From Eurosta solidaginis (taxonomy: Eukaryota > Arthropoda > Insecta > Diptera > Tephritidae): 64,000 nt of DNA. Of the stretch, positions 1-11,425 are shown piece after piece. The notes under the pieces were generated by a model. It made no database searches. It saw nothing but the letters and a program-made list of their open reading frames with translations, and was not told where the DNA came from. A program made the position numbers and the translations under genes. The stretch spans positions 169,212,672 through 169,276,671 of the forward strand of contig NC_090322.1 in the NCBI RefSeq assembly GCF_040869045.1, written 5' to 3'. How positions within the stretch are numbered: position 1 is the first letter of the stretch; every line of letters begins with the position of its first letter.

Positions 1-318
1 ACTGAATTATCGCACTTTTTCGGTTTTTCGAAATTTTCGATATCGAAAAAGTGGGCGTGGTTATAGTCCGATATCGTTCATTTTAAATAGCGATCTGAGA
101 TGAGTGCTCAGGAACCTATATACCAAATGTCATCAAGATACCTCAAAATTTACTCAAGTTATCGTGTTAACGGGCGGACGGACGGACGGACATGGCTCAA
201 TCAAATTTTTTTTCGATCCTGATTATTTTGATATATGGAAGTCTATATCTATCTCGATTCCTTTATATATGTACAACCAACCGTTATCCAATCAAACTTA
301 ATATACTCTGTGAGCCAC
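1..318 (+). repeat. Repeat A, tail portion (copy 1)
   Basis: This is the right-hand end of a dispersed repeat found again at 20810-22470 (same orientation) and, reversed, at 2419-3532 and 42068-42995. The first 60 bases match 22140-22200 almost exactly. The shared tail holds GGACGGACGGACATGGCT and a stretch ending in AATATACTCTGTGAGC. The head lies outside the window. No coding capacity is visible. Confidence 0.8.
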
Positions 319-1377
319 AACAGCAGCTGCAACGGTAGCACAAATGTCTGTTTGTTAGAGAAATACTACAAATAAAATTAAAGAAAAAAAAACTTTTTTA
401 AAAATAAGCTTTTATTATTTTGGTTAATAAAATTAACTAAAAAGTAAACAATAAATTGACTCTAAAGAAATATAACACTTTATAAGTTCATTGTAAGCTT
501 AAACGATAATTAGGCTTTTTCGTCTGCGACAAAAAAATTCTATATTGTACATAATTATATATTTTTAACATTAAAACTTTACACCTAAATTTTTAAATCT
601 TACAGTTTATATCACAGTCCTAATTGTTCTAATAAAAAACGTGTTAAATTTTGATGGTATAATTAAGAACATTTAGGATCTCCTTTTCTTGCTATCGCAA
701 TGTAACGCGAGGAGGGCTTTTCGCAAGCGATGAGATTCACCACGCGTGACACGTGATTCACCACGTCCAAATATCACAATCCACGGATAGGTACCGGCGT
801 GTTTGTATGGGACTTAGGCTGTTATGCCAAAGTAAATACAAATCTTTACCGATAACTGTGTTATCGATTAATTTATCGAATTCTAACAAAGTAATATTGC
901 ATTGTCATCGGAGTTATACATGTGTGCAAAATTTCAGCTCAATCGGACACCGGGAAGTGTATCAAATTTAACTTGCAAGTTTCCATTACAGACAACAAAA
1001 GTGAAAGTAAATAAAAGCTTATAAAAATTGACTTCATTTTCTCAATAAATATTGTTATCAATTAAGGTTAGTATAAACAAGATTTTAAATACATAACCTC
1101 CAGAAGATGCCCTTACGGTTACAGCCAGCTTCATGAAAATCTATGACATGATTTGATGAAATTACTAAAATTAATTATTTTGCCATTACCATTAAAATGT
1201 TTTGCTTTACGAGAGTGGGAAGGGGAAATGTATTTTAAACCGCTAGATTGTATTGGCTTTTGAGTAATCATTTGGATACTTATAATGCTTCTAGGTTTTT
1301 TGGTATTGCATGGTCAAAAATGTTACCTTATTTTTAACCTACCAAAATTCACTGCTGATTTCAAGCTTTTTTGTACT
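319..1377. other. AT-rich stretch, nothing recognised
   Basis: About 1 kb of AT-rich sequence with no credible reading frame, no inverted termini and no similarity that I can see to other parts of the window. Short open frames here look like chance. Confidence 0.5.
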
Positions 1378-1709
1378 GTCGTGGGGTGGTAGTAGCATAC
1401 TCCGCCTACCACACCGAAGATCCTGGGTTCACGGCCCGGGCAAAGCAACACCAAAATTTTTAGAAGAAAGTTTTCCTAAGTGCCGTCGCCTTTCGGCAGT
1501 GATTTGACAAACACTCCGAGCGTTTTTCTGCCATGAAAACCATCTCAGTGAAAACTCATCTGACTTGCAGAGGCCGTTCGGAGGCGGCATAATACACGTA
1601 GATCCCGTCCCACCAATTTGTAGGAAAAACTAAAGGGAGCACGATGCAAATTGGAAGAGAAGCTCGGCCTAAAATCTCTTCGGAGGTTATTGTGCCTTAC
1701 ATTTATTTA
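1378..1709 (+). mobile_element. tRNA-derived SINE, copy 1
   Basis: One of five copies of a short interspersed element (others at 16061, 34603, and reversed at 46203 and 23215). The 5' part is tRNA-like: an A-box-like GGTAGTAGCATACTCCGCC, then a B-box-like GGGTTCACGGCCC. The shared tRNA-unrelated body includes TTCTGCCATGAAAA, CATCTGACTTGCAGAGGC and a 3' end CTCTTCGGAGGTTATTGTGCC followed by ACATTTATTTA. This copy is diverged and its insertion duplication is not clear. Confidence 0.8.
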
Positions 1710-2418
1710 CTCATTATAAGAGTTATGCATAACGTTATCTTGCAGATAAACCTTATACGTGAAGGCATAAGTACAGAAAAATAAGGAGCTTCAAAGGGAT
1801 TTGCTATACAACTAATATTTTTTATAGAATTAAGGCCTGATGAGATAAGCCTTTTGGTGATATGAAATAAGCCTTATATATGTTTAAAAATGTTTGCTGG
1901 GTATGTTTGAATACGCACACTAATGTAAGTGTTGGGCCGTGACATATTGAGTAGCGTGTTTCTGCTAAGATCAACAGTAAACAACATATAAAAGCTAGCG
2001 TTTGATTTTTAACTTAATTTCACGTAAAACCGTCTTAACGTAAAAACATCTCTGATACTAAGTTCCCCAATTTTAAGTTAGTTAGTCTTTACTGTACTAA
2101 GTCAATATTGGCATCTAGTCTGTAAGGTCGATGTAACCATAGACTCAAATAAATGAAATGAAACTCAAATTATTCTTGTGTTATGAAATTTTTTTAGCCT
2201 AATGAAATTTTATCAAAAAAATTACAAGGTGACGCAAAAGTAGTCAGCACATAATCAAACTTAACCAAGATTGACTTTTTTTGGGCTTTTTGATGTAGAG
2301 ATCAATTGTAAACAAACCTTGGATCCCTTAAGAAGAATATACGGCATGAGAGCTTATAGTTGCCCTAAGTTAGATATTCGATAGATATCTCAATTCAATT
2401 ACTCAAAATTATAATTTT
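1710..2418. other. Unresolved stretch with possible MITE end and LTR-like sequence
   Basis: Around 1885-1902 a terminus reading ATGTTTGCTGGGTA resembles the right end of the element at 58174-59008, but no matching left end is seen. From 1931 the sequence TGTTGGGCCGTGACAT, an AATAAA at about 2147 and general layout are LTR-like, but no CA end or duplication could be placed. Weak calls only. Confidence 0.3.
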
Positions 2419-3532
2419 TATACTCAGCGTGCTTTGCACACAGAGTATATTAACTTTGATTGGAAAACGGTTGGTTGTACAGGAATAAAGAAATCGAGAT
2501 AGATATAGACTTCTATATATCAAAATCAACAGTATTGAAAAAAAAAATTGATTGAGCCATGTCCGTCCGTATGTCCGTTAACACGATAAATTGAGTAAAT
2601 ATTGAGACATCTTCACCACGGGCTTATCAGGACCAAGAATATATTGGTATTGAAAATGAACGAAATCGGGTGATAACCACGCCCACTTTTTATATATATA
2701 CAAATTTGGAAAACACAAAAAACCTGATTATTTAGTAAATAATACACCTAGAATGTTGAAATTTGACGTGTCTCTTGATAAAAATTTGAAAATTTGTTTT
2801 TAAAATGGGCATGGCACCGCCCACTTATGATAAAATCAATTTTACAAATATCATAAATCATATAATCATAAATCAAAAATCGTTAAACCAGTCGTAACAA
2901 AATTCGGCGGAGAGGTTGCCTTTACTATAAGGAATGGTTTGAAGAAAAATTAACGAAATCGGTTAAGGACCACGCCCACTTTTATTTAAAAGATTTTTAA
3001 AAAGGTTGTGGACGAATAAAATAAGTTATATCTTTGCAAAAAAGAGTTTTATATCAATGGTATTTCATTTCCCATGTAGATTTGTAACAATAAATAGGAA
3101 AAACTTCACATTTTAAAAAATGGGCGTGGCACCACCCCATTTATGACTAAGCAATTTTCTATGTTTCGGGAGCCATAACTCGAGGAAAAATTAACATATC
3201 GTAATGAAATTGTGTACACATATTTTCCTTACAGCAGAAATATTTCTAGTAAAAATAGACGGGATCGGTTAAAGACCACGGCAACTTAGATATAAAACAA
3301 ATTTTAAAGGGTCGTAGACTAGAACAATAAGCTATAATTTAGCAAAATAGTTTTGAATCAATGATATTTCACTTATCAAGTTTTACTGTAAGAGGAAATG
3401 GGGAGATATTTTTCTTTTAAACGCGCGGTGCCACGTTTTATGTAGAAAAGTAATTTATCTAAAATAAATTGAAGCTCACGCTGAGTATATAATGTTCGGT
3501 TACACCCGAACTTAGACACCCTTACTTGTTTT
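2419..3532 (-). repeat. Repeat A, full-length copy (copy 2)
   Basis: Reversed copy of the dispersed repeat. Its head, read on the minus strand, starts at 3532 with the CAAGTAAGG-type motif, followed by a GTTCGG/CCGAAC hairpin (3494-3511). A 13-bp subterminal inverted repeat TATACTCAGCGTG occupies 2419-2431 and, inverted, 3477-3489. The body repeats GGGCGTGG-type blocks ('cacgcccactttt') several times. No protein is encoded. The layout, with a fixed head, subterminal inverted repeats and non-coding body, recalls non-autonomous Helentron/DINE-like elements, but that assignment is inference. Confidence 0.8.
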
Positions 3533-3624
3533 ATTTACTAAAAAGTTATTCAAAAACTAAATTTCTTACATAATGGGCGCTTTTCCGTATAAGCTGTTTC
3601 TTCCTCTAACACGATGTTTTTCTA

Positions 3625-4020
3625 TTTAAACGTTGTGAACGATTTTGTAATTGAAATTTAAGTAACTCCCCGATAAGCTACAAGCTTGAAACTTGGAATA
3701 TAGTTCAGAACCCGATTACAATGCAATAATAAGAAAAAAATCTCCGCTAGGTGGCGCAAGGATCGAGATATTCACAAAAATCGTATTTGTGGTCCGATTT
3801 GACTTATATTTGGAACACATAATACATACAAAAATAGAAAGCGACCTACGAAAAAAATCGCCGCTAGGTGACGCAAAGATCGAGATATTCAAAAAACTCG
3901 TATTTGTGGTCCGATTTGGTTCATAGTTGGAACACATAATACATACATGAATAGAAAGTGATCTATGATGTCCGATTTGCCTCATATTTGGGACAAATAT
4001 TACATACAGTCCGGTAGAAG
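3625..4020 (+). repeat. 117-bp tandem array, copy 1
   Basis: A leader (3640-3730) is followed by two full units and a decayed third. The motif CTAGGTGGCGCAAGGATCGA recurs at 3747 and, as CTAGGTGACGCAAAGATCGA, at 3864 (period 117). The same leader and units recur at 15861-16740. The unit also contains GTGGTCCGATTTG and ACACATAATACATACA. It directly precedes the helicase-tail frame at 4057-4209 in both places, so array and tail travel together as one element. Confidence 0.85.
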
Positions 4021-4056
4021 AGACATCAAAATATTTTGGAGTTGGAGGAGGGACAA

Positions 4057-4209
4057 GCATACGTGGCGCAGAGTCGAGTAAAGTCTTTGGAAGGATTATG
4101 TATTGAGGACTTAGATTGTAACAAATTGTCAGGAAAGAGTCCTTGTAAAAATCAGTCACTAAATGAACTTAATAGAATGAGAAATAATAGGCAATTAAAT
4201 AAAGACTAA
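4057..4209 (+). pseudogene. PIF1-like helicase C-terminal tail (copy 1)
   Basis: An open 51-codon stretch ending in TAA at 4207. It starts AYVAQSRVKSLEGL, which fits motif VI of PIF1-type helicases (YVALSRV...LEGL), the last conserved motif before the C-terminus of Helitron-type helicases. The rest of the helicase is absent and is replaced by the tandem array. A second copy at 16809-16955 encodes the same tail with small changes. It differs from the helicase fragments at 14522 and 44330, so a second helicase lineage is represented. Confidence 0.65.
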
Positions 4210-4569
4210 AAACTTGAAAATAAAATAATTAAAAAAAATGTTTAAGTTAAACGGTTATATTGAAAACAATACTTACATGAAGTATTAATAATACTAAAAG
4301 CTAGAAAATAATTAGGTAGGTCCTAGATACTAGTCATCACACTCCTCATCAATCTAGGTCGTTTATCAGACAATTAAATAAAAGCGTTGGACGCGTTAAA
4401 TTTCTATTGATAGTCATATATAAGACCAACGGAACCTTAATCAGCTCATGCTACGACTCACATTTTTAGAAATTTCCTATCTTATGGAGGGTATTTATTC
4501 TTTCTCTGCTCTCATAAGTAGATGCCGAAGAATGACATTGTTTGATATGTAAACAATAGCAGAACTCCT
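4210..4569. other. Flank of the array element, nothing recognised
   Basis: AT-rich. A small hairpin AATACTT/AAGTATT (about 4269-4287) lies shortly before an AAAAGCTAG at about 4300, which could be a Helitron-style 3' end. The paralogous copy near 16960 diverges before this point, so the boundary is unproven. Confidence 0.3.
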
Positions 4570-5345
4570 ATCAGGTGCCGAGACTTGTTATAGAATAACT
4601 ACGTCCTTTTGGAAAATACTAGATGTTTTTGAAGGACCTAGCTTAGTTGCTGCCTCAGGATCTGGCAACTCTGACGTCCCTCATAGCTGGAGCCTTGGCC
4701 TGGCGAGCGCAGGACACGAACACAGAACGTGCTCAACCGTTTCTTCTTGCAGCTCACACTTCCTAATTCTGCTGTTACTGACGAGACTTAACTTATAAGC
4801 ATGCTACGCCAGAAGGCAGTGTCCAGTTACTATGCCTAGCGTGAGTTTAAAGTCTACGCTCTTCAAAGATATGAGCCACTTTGATAGCTTAATATTGTAG
4901 GATTTTAACATAATTTTAGAAAATTTTGCAGCCCCGTCCTTCTTTTTCACGCCTTTTCTGCTTGATGGATCATATACAACACCTCTCTCCTTTTGATTTC
5001 TCCTAAACGGATTGGCAAGTCTACCGTCGATTCAGCGAGTGCTGCATCCTCCTTTGGCAACTCATCGGTCTTTTCATTATCTTCTATCCATTTTAGTACC
5101 GGTAACCCAGTATATATGTGTGGTACGGCCGAAGCGAATTCTCTCTAATGCTTATTTGCATTCCAGTATACTTTTTATTGAAGTACTGTGTGAAATTATT
5201 GCCTTAATCACGGCCTGACTATCAATATATATGCTGTCGCGACTGCAGCTTAAGCACGCTTCTTACAGAATATCTGCTGCTTTTATCACGGCTATAATTT
5301 CCGCTGCAGTAAGGATCGACATAGTAAACAGCAGACCCGACACCT
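4570..5345 (-). pseudogene. LOA/R1-type LINE fragment (RNase H and C-terminal region)
   Basis: Read on the minus strand this parallels the C-terminal half of ORF2 of the LINE at 27705-33323: the zinc-knuckle region (about 4690-4790), then RNase H-like segments up to about 5340. Similarity is clear at the DNA level (CACGAACACAGAACGTGCTC and GAAGGCAGTGTCCAGT are shared), but the frame is broken repeatedly. It is more diverged than the copies at 18592 and 46665, so it is an older insertion or a related subfamily. Confidence 0.7.
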
Positions 5346-6582
5346 TTCGTTAATTTGGGAGGTGTAGAAAAAATAAAATAAACCGCCGCACAGAAATCAA
5401 AAACGTATATCTTGGAGTCTATTCATCAGGATACGGCCGAGTACGGTCGAGTAAGTTCTCTGGTAACAAGTTTTTAGGAAGCGTACAAAGTTGCCGGTGC
5501 CATTTCAAGTAACAAGAAGATATTGAATCGATAGATCAAGGAAACATCTGTTCGCATTAGCTTCAGCGGATGCCCACAATTCAGCATACCCAATCCACTG
5601 AGTTCACCAATACACTGATCAAAGAACTTTAAGTGTCAATAGATGTTTTTACGAATACAGCATTTTATACAATTCATCAAAATAAATGGCTAAATTAACG
5701 TGGAATATTCCAAACATTAGTGTACGAGCTAACCAAAAATGTTGCTGAAAATTGCTTACGAAACTTTTTGTCCTAAAACTAAACGACATTGAATCACCGA
5801 TATGCATTAACCCGTAATAGAGTAAATAAATTTCGAAAATAACTTCAAATGGAGGTAGTGAATCTGTTCTTCGTATTAAATAATTAATATATATATCGTG
5901 CGAAATCAATTAGAACAAGAAAAAAATAGAAAAGCAAAAATAAGAAAAAGTTAAAAGCAAATTTTTGATGAGTTTCATTGAAAAACTTCTACAAATAAAA
6001 CTTTATGTACGTGTGAATAAATGGACAAAGTGTCCACACATTAATTTCGGGTCATGAAAAATTACACTGAAATTTATAGTGAACTTTTTGAAATTTTTTT
6101 CCAGCTGCTTATGTGTGTATGTATGGTTACAGGTAGCCATAGAATGTAACAGTGTTGAGAGGCAAGATTTGATATTATAAATTTGCGGTGAAATATGAGG
6201 GATGTCTGTATGGCATTAGGTTGTACATAAAATATCAATATTTTCAAAACGTAGTACCAGATGTTATACATATCAATTCTAAATATTCCCTCGGAATTTT
6301 GTTCTCGCTGATTCTTTTATTCCCGCGGAAAAATTCAGTTTATTCTTTTCTCCTAGGTAGAACAATAATTGGGGAATAGGAATTTCGAACTTTCGAAGTC
6401 AGCTGATTTACCAATGGAAATTTTATTGCGAATTTCCATTTTTGTTTAACAAATTGAAAGTTTAGCCATTGTTGCGAATTTGTTTAAAATTGAGAAATAA
6501 AATATAAACAAAGCACAGTATTGCATTTCATATGGTATTGACTGAAATTAGTAACGAATCGGTGTCATAGCAACACCAAAAG
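5346..6582. other. Nothing recognised
   Basis: AT-rich sequence without a credible gene. A loose similarity between the region around 6270-6330 and the reverse complement of 7030-7070 could mark termini of a decayed Harbinger element around the fragment at 6583, but the match is too poor to call. Confidence 0.4.
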
Positions 6583-6720
6583 AGGAGCATAAGAAGAAGA
6601 CTGCGCGATAACGCAAATCCGCTGGAGTTGCCTGCTTCCATTCAAAAAACTATATTCTGGCGGCCAAGACGAGTTGAACTCCTCTTTCGTATACGCCAAA
6701 ATCGATTAAAGCCTTCTTAA
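6583..6720 (+). pseudogene. PIF/Harbinger nuclease N-terminal fragment
   Basis: A 45-codon open stretch beginning RSIRRRLRDNANPLELP. This fits the N-terminus of HARBI1-like Harbinger nucleases, which often read RRRLRD..NPLELP. The DDE catalytic part is missing; the frame ends at a TAA at 6718. It is presumably the relic of an autonomous partner of Harbinger-type MITEs such as those at 24253 and 57993. Confidence 0.5.
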
Positions 6721-7442
6721 AAAATCTTTGCTCAATTTGTGGATGACTGCATCAAATTTGCTCAGAACTCTCTGTCGTGGCTTATTTATATACTTTTGGA
6801 CTGTAACAAAGAGTTAGTTAGGTATTTTAGCGCAAATTTGTACAAATTAGTGTTTTTTCGTATATGAAAAAGTAAACTTAAACTATTTTGATGTATTCCC
6901 TTTAAATTAACAAGTGCAAAAACTCCTTAAAAATTACAGAGAAATCTCCCTTTCAATCACGTTCATAATACCTACTTTTCTCCATTAACCGGTTTTCCCT
7001 TTTTCGAACATTGTTCAGAATAAGAGGAAATAAGGGGAAAAATTCGCAAGGAATTTTTGTTTAGAATTAGGCTGATAGTATTTCAAGGGGACGGAAAATG
7101 TTTGCCTCCTTTTATTTGCTCGAATTTCAACTGAAAAACGTTTTCCGATAGTAATTTGTAATGAATGTGGAAGTGACAAAACTCTTTAGGAAGTGAGCAT
7201 ACAAAAGTTGTTTGAAACACGTTTAGGGACTGCAACCTCGACGTGTTTTCGTTATGATACTGCTACTTGAACAAATATTTAATAGAGATTTTAAGTTTTG
7301 GCAATTGGTAACTTACTTCACCTTAATATAACTGAACTGACTAAAGTAGCAACCCGAAATGAAGTTGGATCATTGAACACGATCATGTTGCCGAATGTAA
7401 TCGAAGGTTGTTGTGTTCGATTTTTGCAGTTCATTGGTCTTT
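6721..7442. other. Flank, nothing recognised except a direct repeat
   Basis: No gene. The last 80 bases contain the left member of a 70-bp direct repeat (7363-7432), listed separately. Confidence 0.4.
7363..7432 (+). repeat. 70-bp direct repeat, left member
   Basis: Matches 9128-9197 at all but three positions (AGTTGGATCATTGAACACGA shared). It includes a hairpin-capable GAACAC...GTGTTC. It stops a few bases before the hAT target duplication at 7435. Confidence 0.85.
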
Positions 7443-8757
7443 CAGCGTTGTCACTCTACCACTATAGTGGTAGATCTACCACTATTTAGGCTAAAATCCG
7501 GATCTACCACTCCTACCACTTTTTTTAAAAATCTACCACTTTTTTATTTGCCTGCATTTGACTATGTTCTTTAAGTTGCTCACAATTACCTAAAATAATG
7601 GTTTTTAGGTATGTTGAAAATTAAACGTAAAGCACACTCTGTATAAGTTTTTCAAATTTTCCCTAAAGAAACGTGTGATTTTTATAACATTTACGTACCT
7701 TCGAAAGAACTTATACAATTTTATGTAGAATTTAACGTTATTGATGGGAAATTCGTGCCAAAAACTTTGTAATAATCTGATTTTTCGACTGCTGAGTGGA
7801 ATATCGCCTATCTCTGCCGCCGTTTCGAAAACGCCCTATCCCAGAAAACTTTGGAATAACGCCCTATTTCAGAACTTGTTTCAAAAACGCTCTATCCCAG
7901 CTTACATTTAATAAATTTGTAACATAAGCTGGGACGTTTATGAAAAACATTTTGGGCCTTCTTCAATCGAGTTCTGAGATAGGTCGTTTTCAAAAGAAAA
8001 ACTAAAATATGGTGTTTTTGAAAAACATTCTCAGATAAGGCGTTCTCGAACTGGCAGCCGAGATACGAGCGATATTCCACTCAGCCGTCGATTGCAGTAT
8101 CCGATGGATGCCTTCGATGTCACGGATGTAAGTTGTAAGATTTAAAAAATAAATTGTTTTAAAGCACAAGTCTATTTCATTAGATTCGGGCTACTGGTTG
8201 AAGTAATTTGTTATTTTAAGGTTTCTTAGTAGTATTATTATATGTTTGAACTATGTGTTATGAAAAATGGAATATTTGGAGACTGTAAATTAACTTAAGT
8301 CGTATCCACACATGGTTTGTTAAAGTTCTTGGTCGGTAGTTCGCATTTGATTATCAATTTCAGCTGTTAAGGCTTTGTAGTAAAAAAATTATCAAACTTT
8401 TAAGACGAGTTCTTTGATACTAATTCAAGTAGTTTATTAAAAAACGCCTAAAAACTACCGACTACTAACTACTAAGATTTAAAAACTAGGTGAGAGTCCC
8501 ACTATTATTTAATTATATTTCTTTATTTTATAAGGTCTAAAGCCTATACAGTATACACATACTCTTCATACAGATGTTTATATGTATGTTGTTAGTGCAC
8601 TTAAAGTTGTTATGTTCGTTTTAATCGTTGAATAATAATAATTTGTAAAAAATTGGTTTTAATGTTTTTGAAAATTCTACCACTATTTTTAGGAGATCTA
8701 CCACCCTTTTTTTTTTGAAAATCTACCACTAAATAGATTTTAGAAGTGACAACACTG
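7443..8757. mobile_element. Non-autonomous hAT element, 1315 bp
   Basis: Flanked by a perfect 8-bp duplication TGGTCTTT (7435-7442 and 8758-8765), the hAT signature. Termini are CAGCGTTGTCACT and, inverted, AGTGACAACACTG. Both subterminal zones carry several TCTACCACT 9-mers (7454-7550 and 8676-8733), likely transposase-binding sites. No transposase is encoded. A fold-back MITE (7789-8087) sits inside. Confidence 0.9.
7789..8087. repeat. Fold-back MITE, 299 bp, nested in the hAT
   Basis: Long imperfect inverted repeats: the left end GCTGAGTGGAATATCGC matches the reverse complement of the right end, and similarity runs inward for roughly 60 bases. The centre forms a hairpin around CCAGCTTA/TAAGCTGG. 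Possible 4-bp duplication TCGA (7785-7788, 8088-8091). Non-coding. Confidence 0.75.
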
Positions 8758-9127
8758 TGGTCTTTACTAGACTCCGTTAGCATGATTGCGATCGAATGAC
8801 CGAACAGGTTTTGCGTACGATTGTGTTGATCAAACGAAGGCAAGCGGAGAATAAAATCAAAGCACGAGAATTAGTATCGTTTAGTTCGGCAAACAAACAG
8901 AATCGTAAGCAATGTTTATATGTATGTTTATATGTAGCTTATCGCCGTGACGTAAGGGCAGAAGAATCATGCAAATATTCAGACGCATAGAGTTTTCATA
9001 GTTGCCATTTCATTCCGATGAGTGTATTCGCTGTTGAGGCAAACGAGCGAACGCCTGAATTGATTATATTCACGCATGCAATAAGTTGGTTGATTTTAAA
9101 TCAATGTCGATTATGTTGGTTTAAGCA

Positions 9128-9197
9128 AGTTGGATCATTGAACACGATTATGTTGCCGAATGTAATCGAACGTTGTTGTGTTCGATTTTTGCTGTTC
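9128..9197 (+). repeat. 70-bp direct repeat, right member
   Basis: Partner of 7363-7432, same orientation, three mismatches. The pair brackets the 1315-bp hAT element. Confidence 0.85.
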
Positions 9198-9473
9198 TCT
9201 GATGTATATATTATCGTGAGCTATTTGCGATGTTTTACTGGTTTATGCCAGTGATGATAATCATGGTACATTTGTACATTTTTTGGTACATTTCGCTTCC
9301 CGGAAGTACGTTGGTACTACATTGACATATTTTGCACATTTTTGTAAAATACAGCACTACACTTCAAGTCATTTGCAAAGCAGCTCTGAATGTACAAACA
9401 ATTTTTAAACTTTTCGAAGAAAATATATAGTTAAGTTGTTTTGTTGCCGAGTACAATTTGCCATTTGCAATTA

Positions 9474-11048
9474 TGGATCATTTAAATATGCTTATGGAAA
9501 ATTGCATAACTGATTCTAAAATTGTGAACAAATTTTGCATCAACAGAATTAAAGCACAGAAAATAATAACTCAAATAACAGGGCCAGAAAATTTAAAATC
9601 CATAATTGCATTTTGTCAGAAGAATTTTACTCTCTAATAATAGATGAAACGACTGATATATGTATATCAAAAAATTTTGCAGTTTCGATTCGAATTTTTG
9701 ATAAAAAGTGCATTGACAGATTTTTAGATTTGATACCTTTGACCGATAGTAGCACGGAGGGTATTTTTAACGTCATTATTAAATCTTTGAAAGACCATTC
9801 AATACCACTTCAAAAAATTATTGGTTTCACTGCCGACAGTTGCTCGGTTATGATGGGAGCAAAAAGCGGAATGCAAGCAAGGCTGAAGCAAGTTGTTCCA
9901 TCTGCATGTTAATGGATGTGTTTGTCACATTTTAAATTTAGCTCCAATGGCCGCTTGTGATGTATTTCCCAACAAAATAGATAAATTTTTAAAAGACGTA
10001 AGCTATCATTTTTGTAACAGCCCCCTTAGGAGGGTAGACTTTCAGAGCTTTCAAGAACATTTCGGTACAGAAATGCATGTTATTCTAAAGTATGCCCCCA
10101 CAAGGTGGCTTTCTAGACAAGCAGTCATAGATAGAATTCTTGAGCAATGGGATGGCCTCAAGTATTATTTTAATCTTTACGTATTTGAAAATAAAAGCAG
10201 TAATCAAAATATTAATCTTATATGAACTTTTTCAAAGTTCTATTTATAAAGTATATTTAACATTTCTTTCTTATATTTTAAATGAAATAAATAATGTGAA
10301 TATAGAAATGCAATCTGAAGATATTCGCATACAGTTACTTCTTAAAAAGTTTTTAAAAAAATCTTATTTAACAATTTTATATACAATTTTGAAGTATTTT
10401 ATTAAAGAAAGTAAATTTGAATGATAAAACTTTGTTGTGGGCTGCAAAGCTTTAACCAGAAAGTATTTTAAGGGGTGAAACAAATAGTATTGTGCCTTTA
10501 GTTATGGACTTGTTTCCGAAATCTGAATTTGATAAAATACAGAAAATTAATTCTGAATTTAGAGGTTTAGTAGAGTATGAGAGCCTTAAAAATTCAAGAA
10601 TTTAAATATATGTGACCCGGTCTATGAAAAGGTGGCTTATGACTAAAAAAAAACAGCTGTTTACAGCTTTTTCTCGCAAAAATAGCAGCTGTTTCTCGTA
10701 ATTTCTTTTTTGAGTCATAAGCCACCTTTTCACAGACCGGGTCACATATGCGGCTTTTGGGAACAATTAAGATCAGTTAAAAATAAATTAAATGCGCAAA
10801 TGTTTTCCAATATTTATAGAATAGTTCAAGGCATATTGTCGATTCCACATTCATCCACAAACGTAGAAAGGATATTTTCTATACAAAATTTAATTAAAAC
10901 TAAATGTAGAAATAGACTTCATATAAACACAGTTTCGAATCTAATAAAAACTAAAGACTTGATGAAATCAACTAAAAGTAGTTGTCATAATATAGATACG
11001 AAAAAAAGCTTTTGGCAACTGAGGTATTTAAAGAACTTTTGTACCTAA
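9474..11048 (+). pseudogene. hAT-family transposase, multiply broken
   Basis: The reading shifts between frames. An N-terminal piece starts with ATG at 9474. The piece from 9613 contains SLIIDETTDI (the first catalytic Asp region of hAT RNase H folds) and ADSCSVMMGAKSG. From 9893 comes CVCHILNLAP, then PTRWLSR. After the MITE, IPHSSTNVERIFS (from about 10840) is the C-terminal hAT dimerisation region. There are at least two frameshifts, a MITE insertion and probably deleted sequence, so it is inactive. The BED finger expected at the N-terminus is not recognised. Confidence 0.85.
10611..10746. mobile_element. Fold-back MITE, 136 bp, inside the hAT transposase
   Basis: TGTGACCCGGTCTATGAAAA at the left is repeated inverted at the right end; the inverted arms reach about 40 bases with a second inner stem (AGCTGTTT/AAACAGCT). 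TA flanks both ends, which suits a Tc1/mariner-type MITE. It interrupts the transposase frame. Confidence 0.85.
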
Positions 11049-11425
11049 AATGTTTTTATGAAATGTTTTTGCATTGAATGCAGTTGTTTTTTTTTTTTAG
11101 TATTAATTTTGTGTTCCTAACTGGTACTCAATAAAGAAATGTATTTCTATATGTACATAATTGTACGCTTCAATCGATAAATTTCTTTTATTATTTTTAC
11201 TGGAAAAGTATTTCTTCATAAATCATATTTCCCTCTTATACTACCTTTAATTTGTGTTAGAAAGTTTCTTGACTAAAAACAGTTTTTGATAAAGAAGCAC
11301 AATATAGCTCTAGTTTGGTTCAAATTCACATCCGAAGACTTTTGTTACATTTTTGGATGATTTGGTACATTTTTTCCTCGTTTGGCACAAAATGAAAAAA
11401 TCCATTTATCATCCCTGGTTTAGGC

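Larger units (their letters stand above)
9249..11417 (+). mobile_element. hAT transposon with decayed transposase, 2169 bp
   Basis: Termini CAGTGATGATAA (left) and TTATCATCCCTG (right) are near-perfect inverted repeats, bracketed by GTTTATGC (9241-9248) and GTTTAGGC (11418-11425), an 8-bp duplication with one change. GGTACATTT-type motifs recur near both ends. It encodes a broken hAT transposase and carries a 136-bp MITE. Confidence 0.9.

Noticed and set aside
1825..1880. CTGATGA followed by GAAA with AAGGC/GCCTT arms, resembling a second hammerhead ribozyme
   Set aside because: Stem II does not form properly and no U-H cleavage position with an A-U closing pair follows GAAA; the arms look like part of a MITE end.
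3693..4159. Open frames on both strands across the 117-bp array
   Set aside because: The frames follow the tandem unit in both strands, and only the PIF1 tail at 4057-4209 has recognisable motifs.
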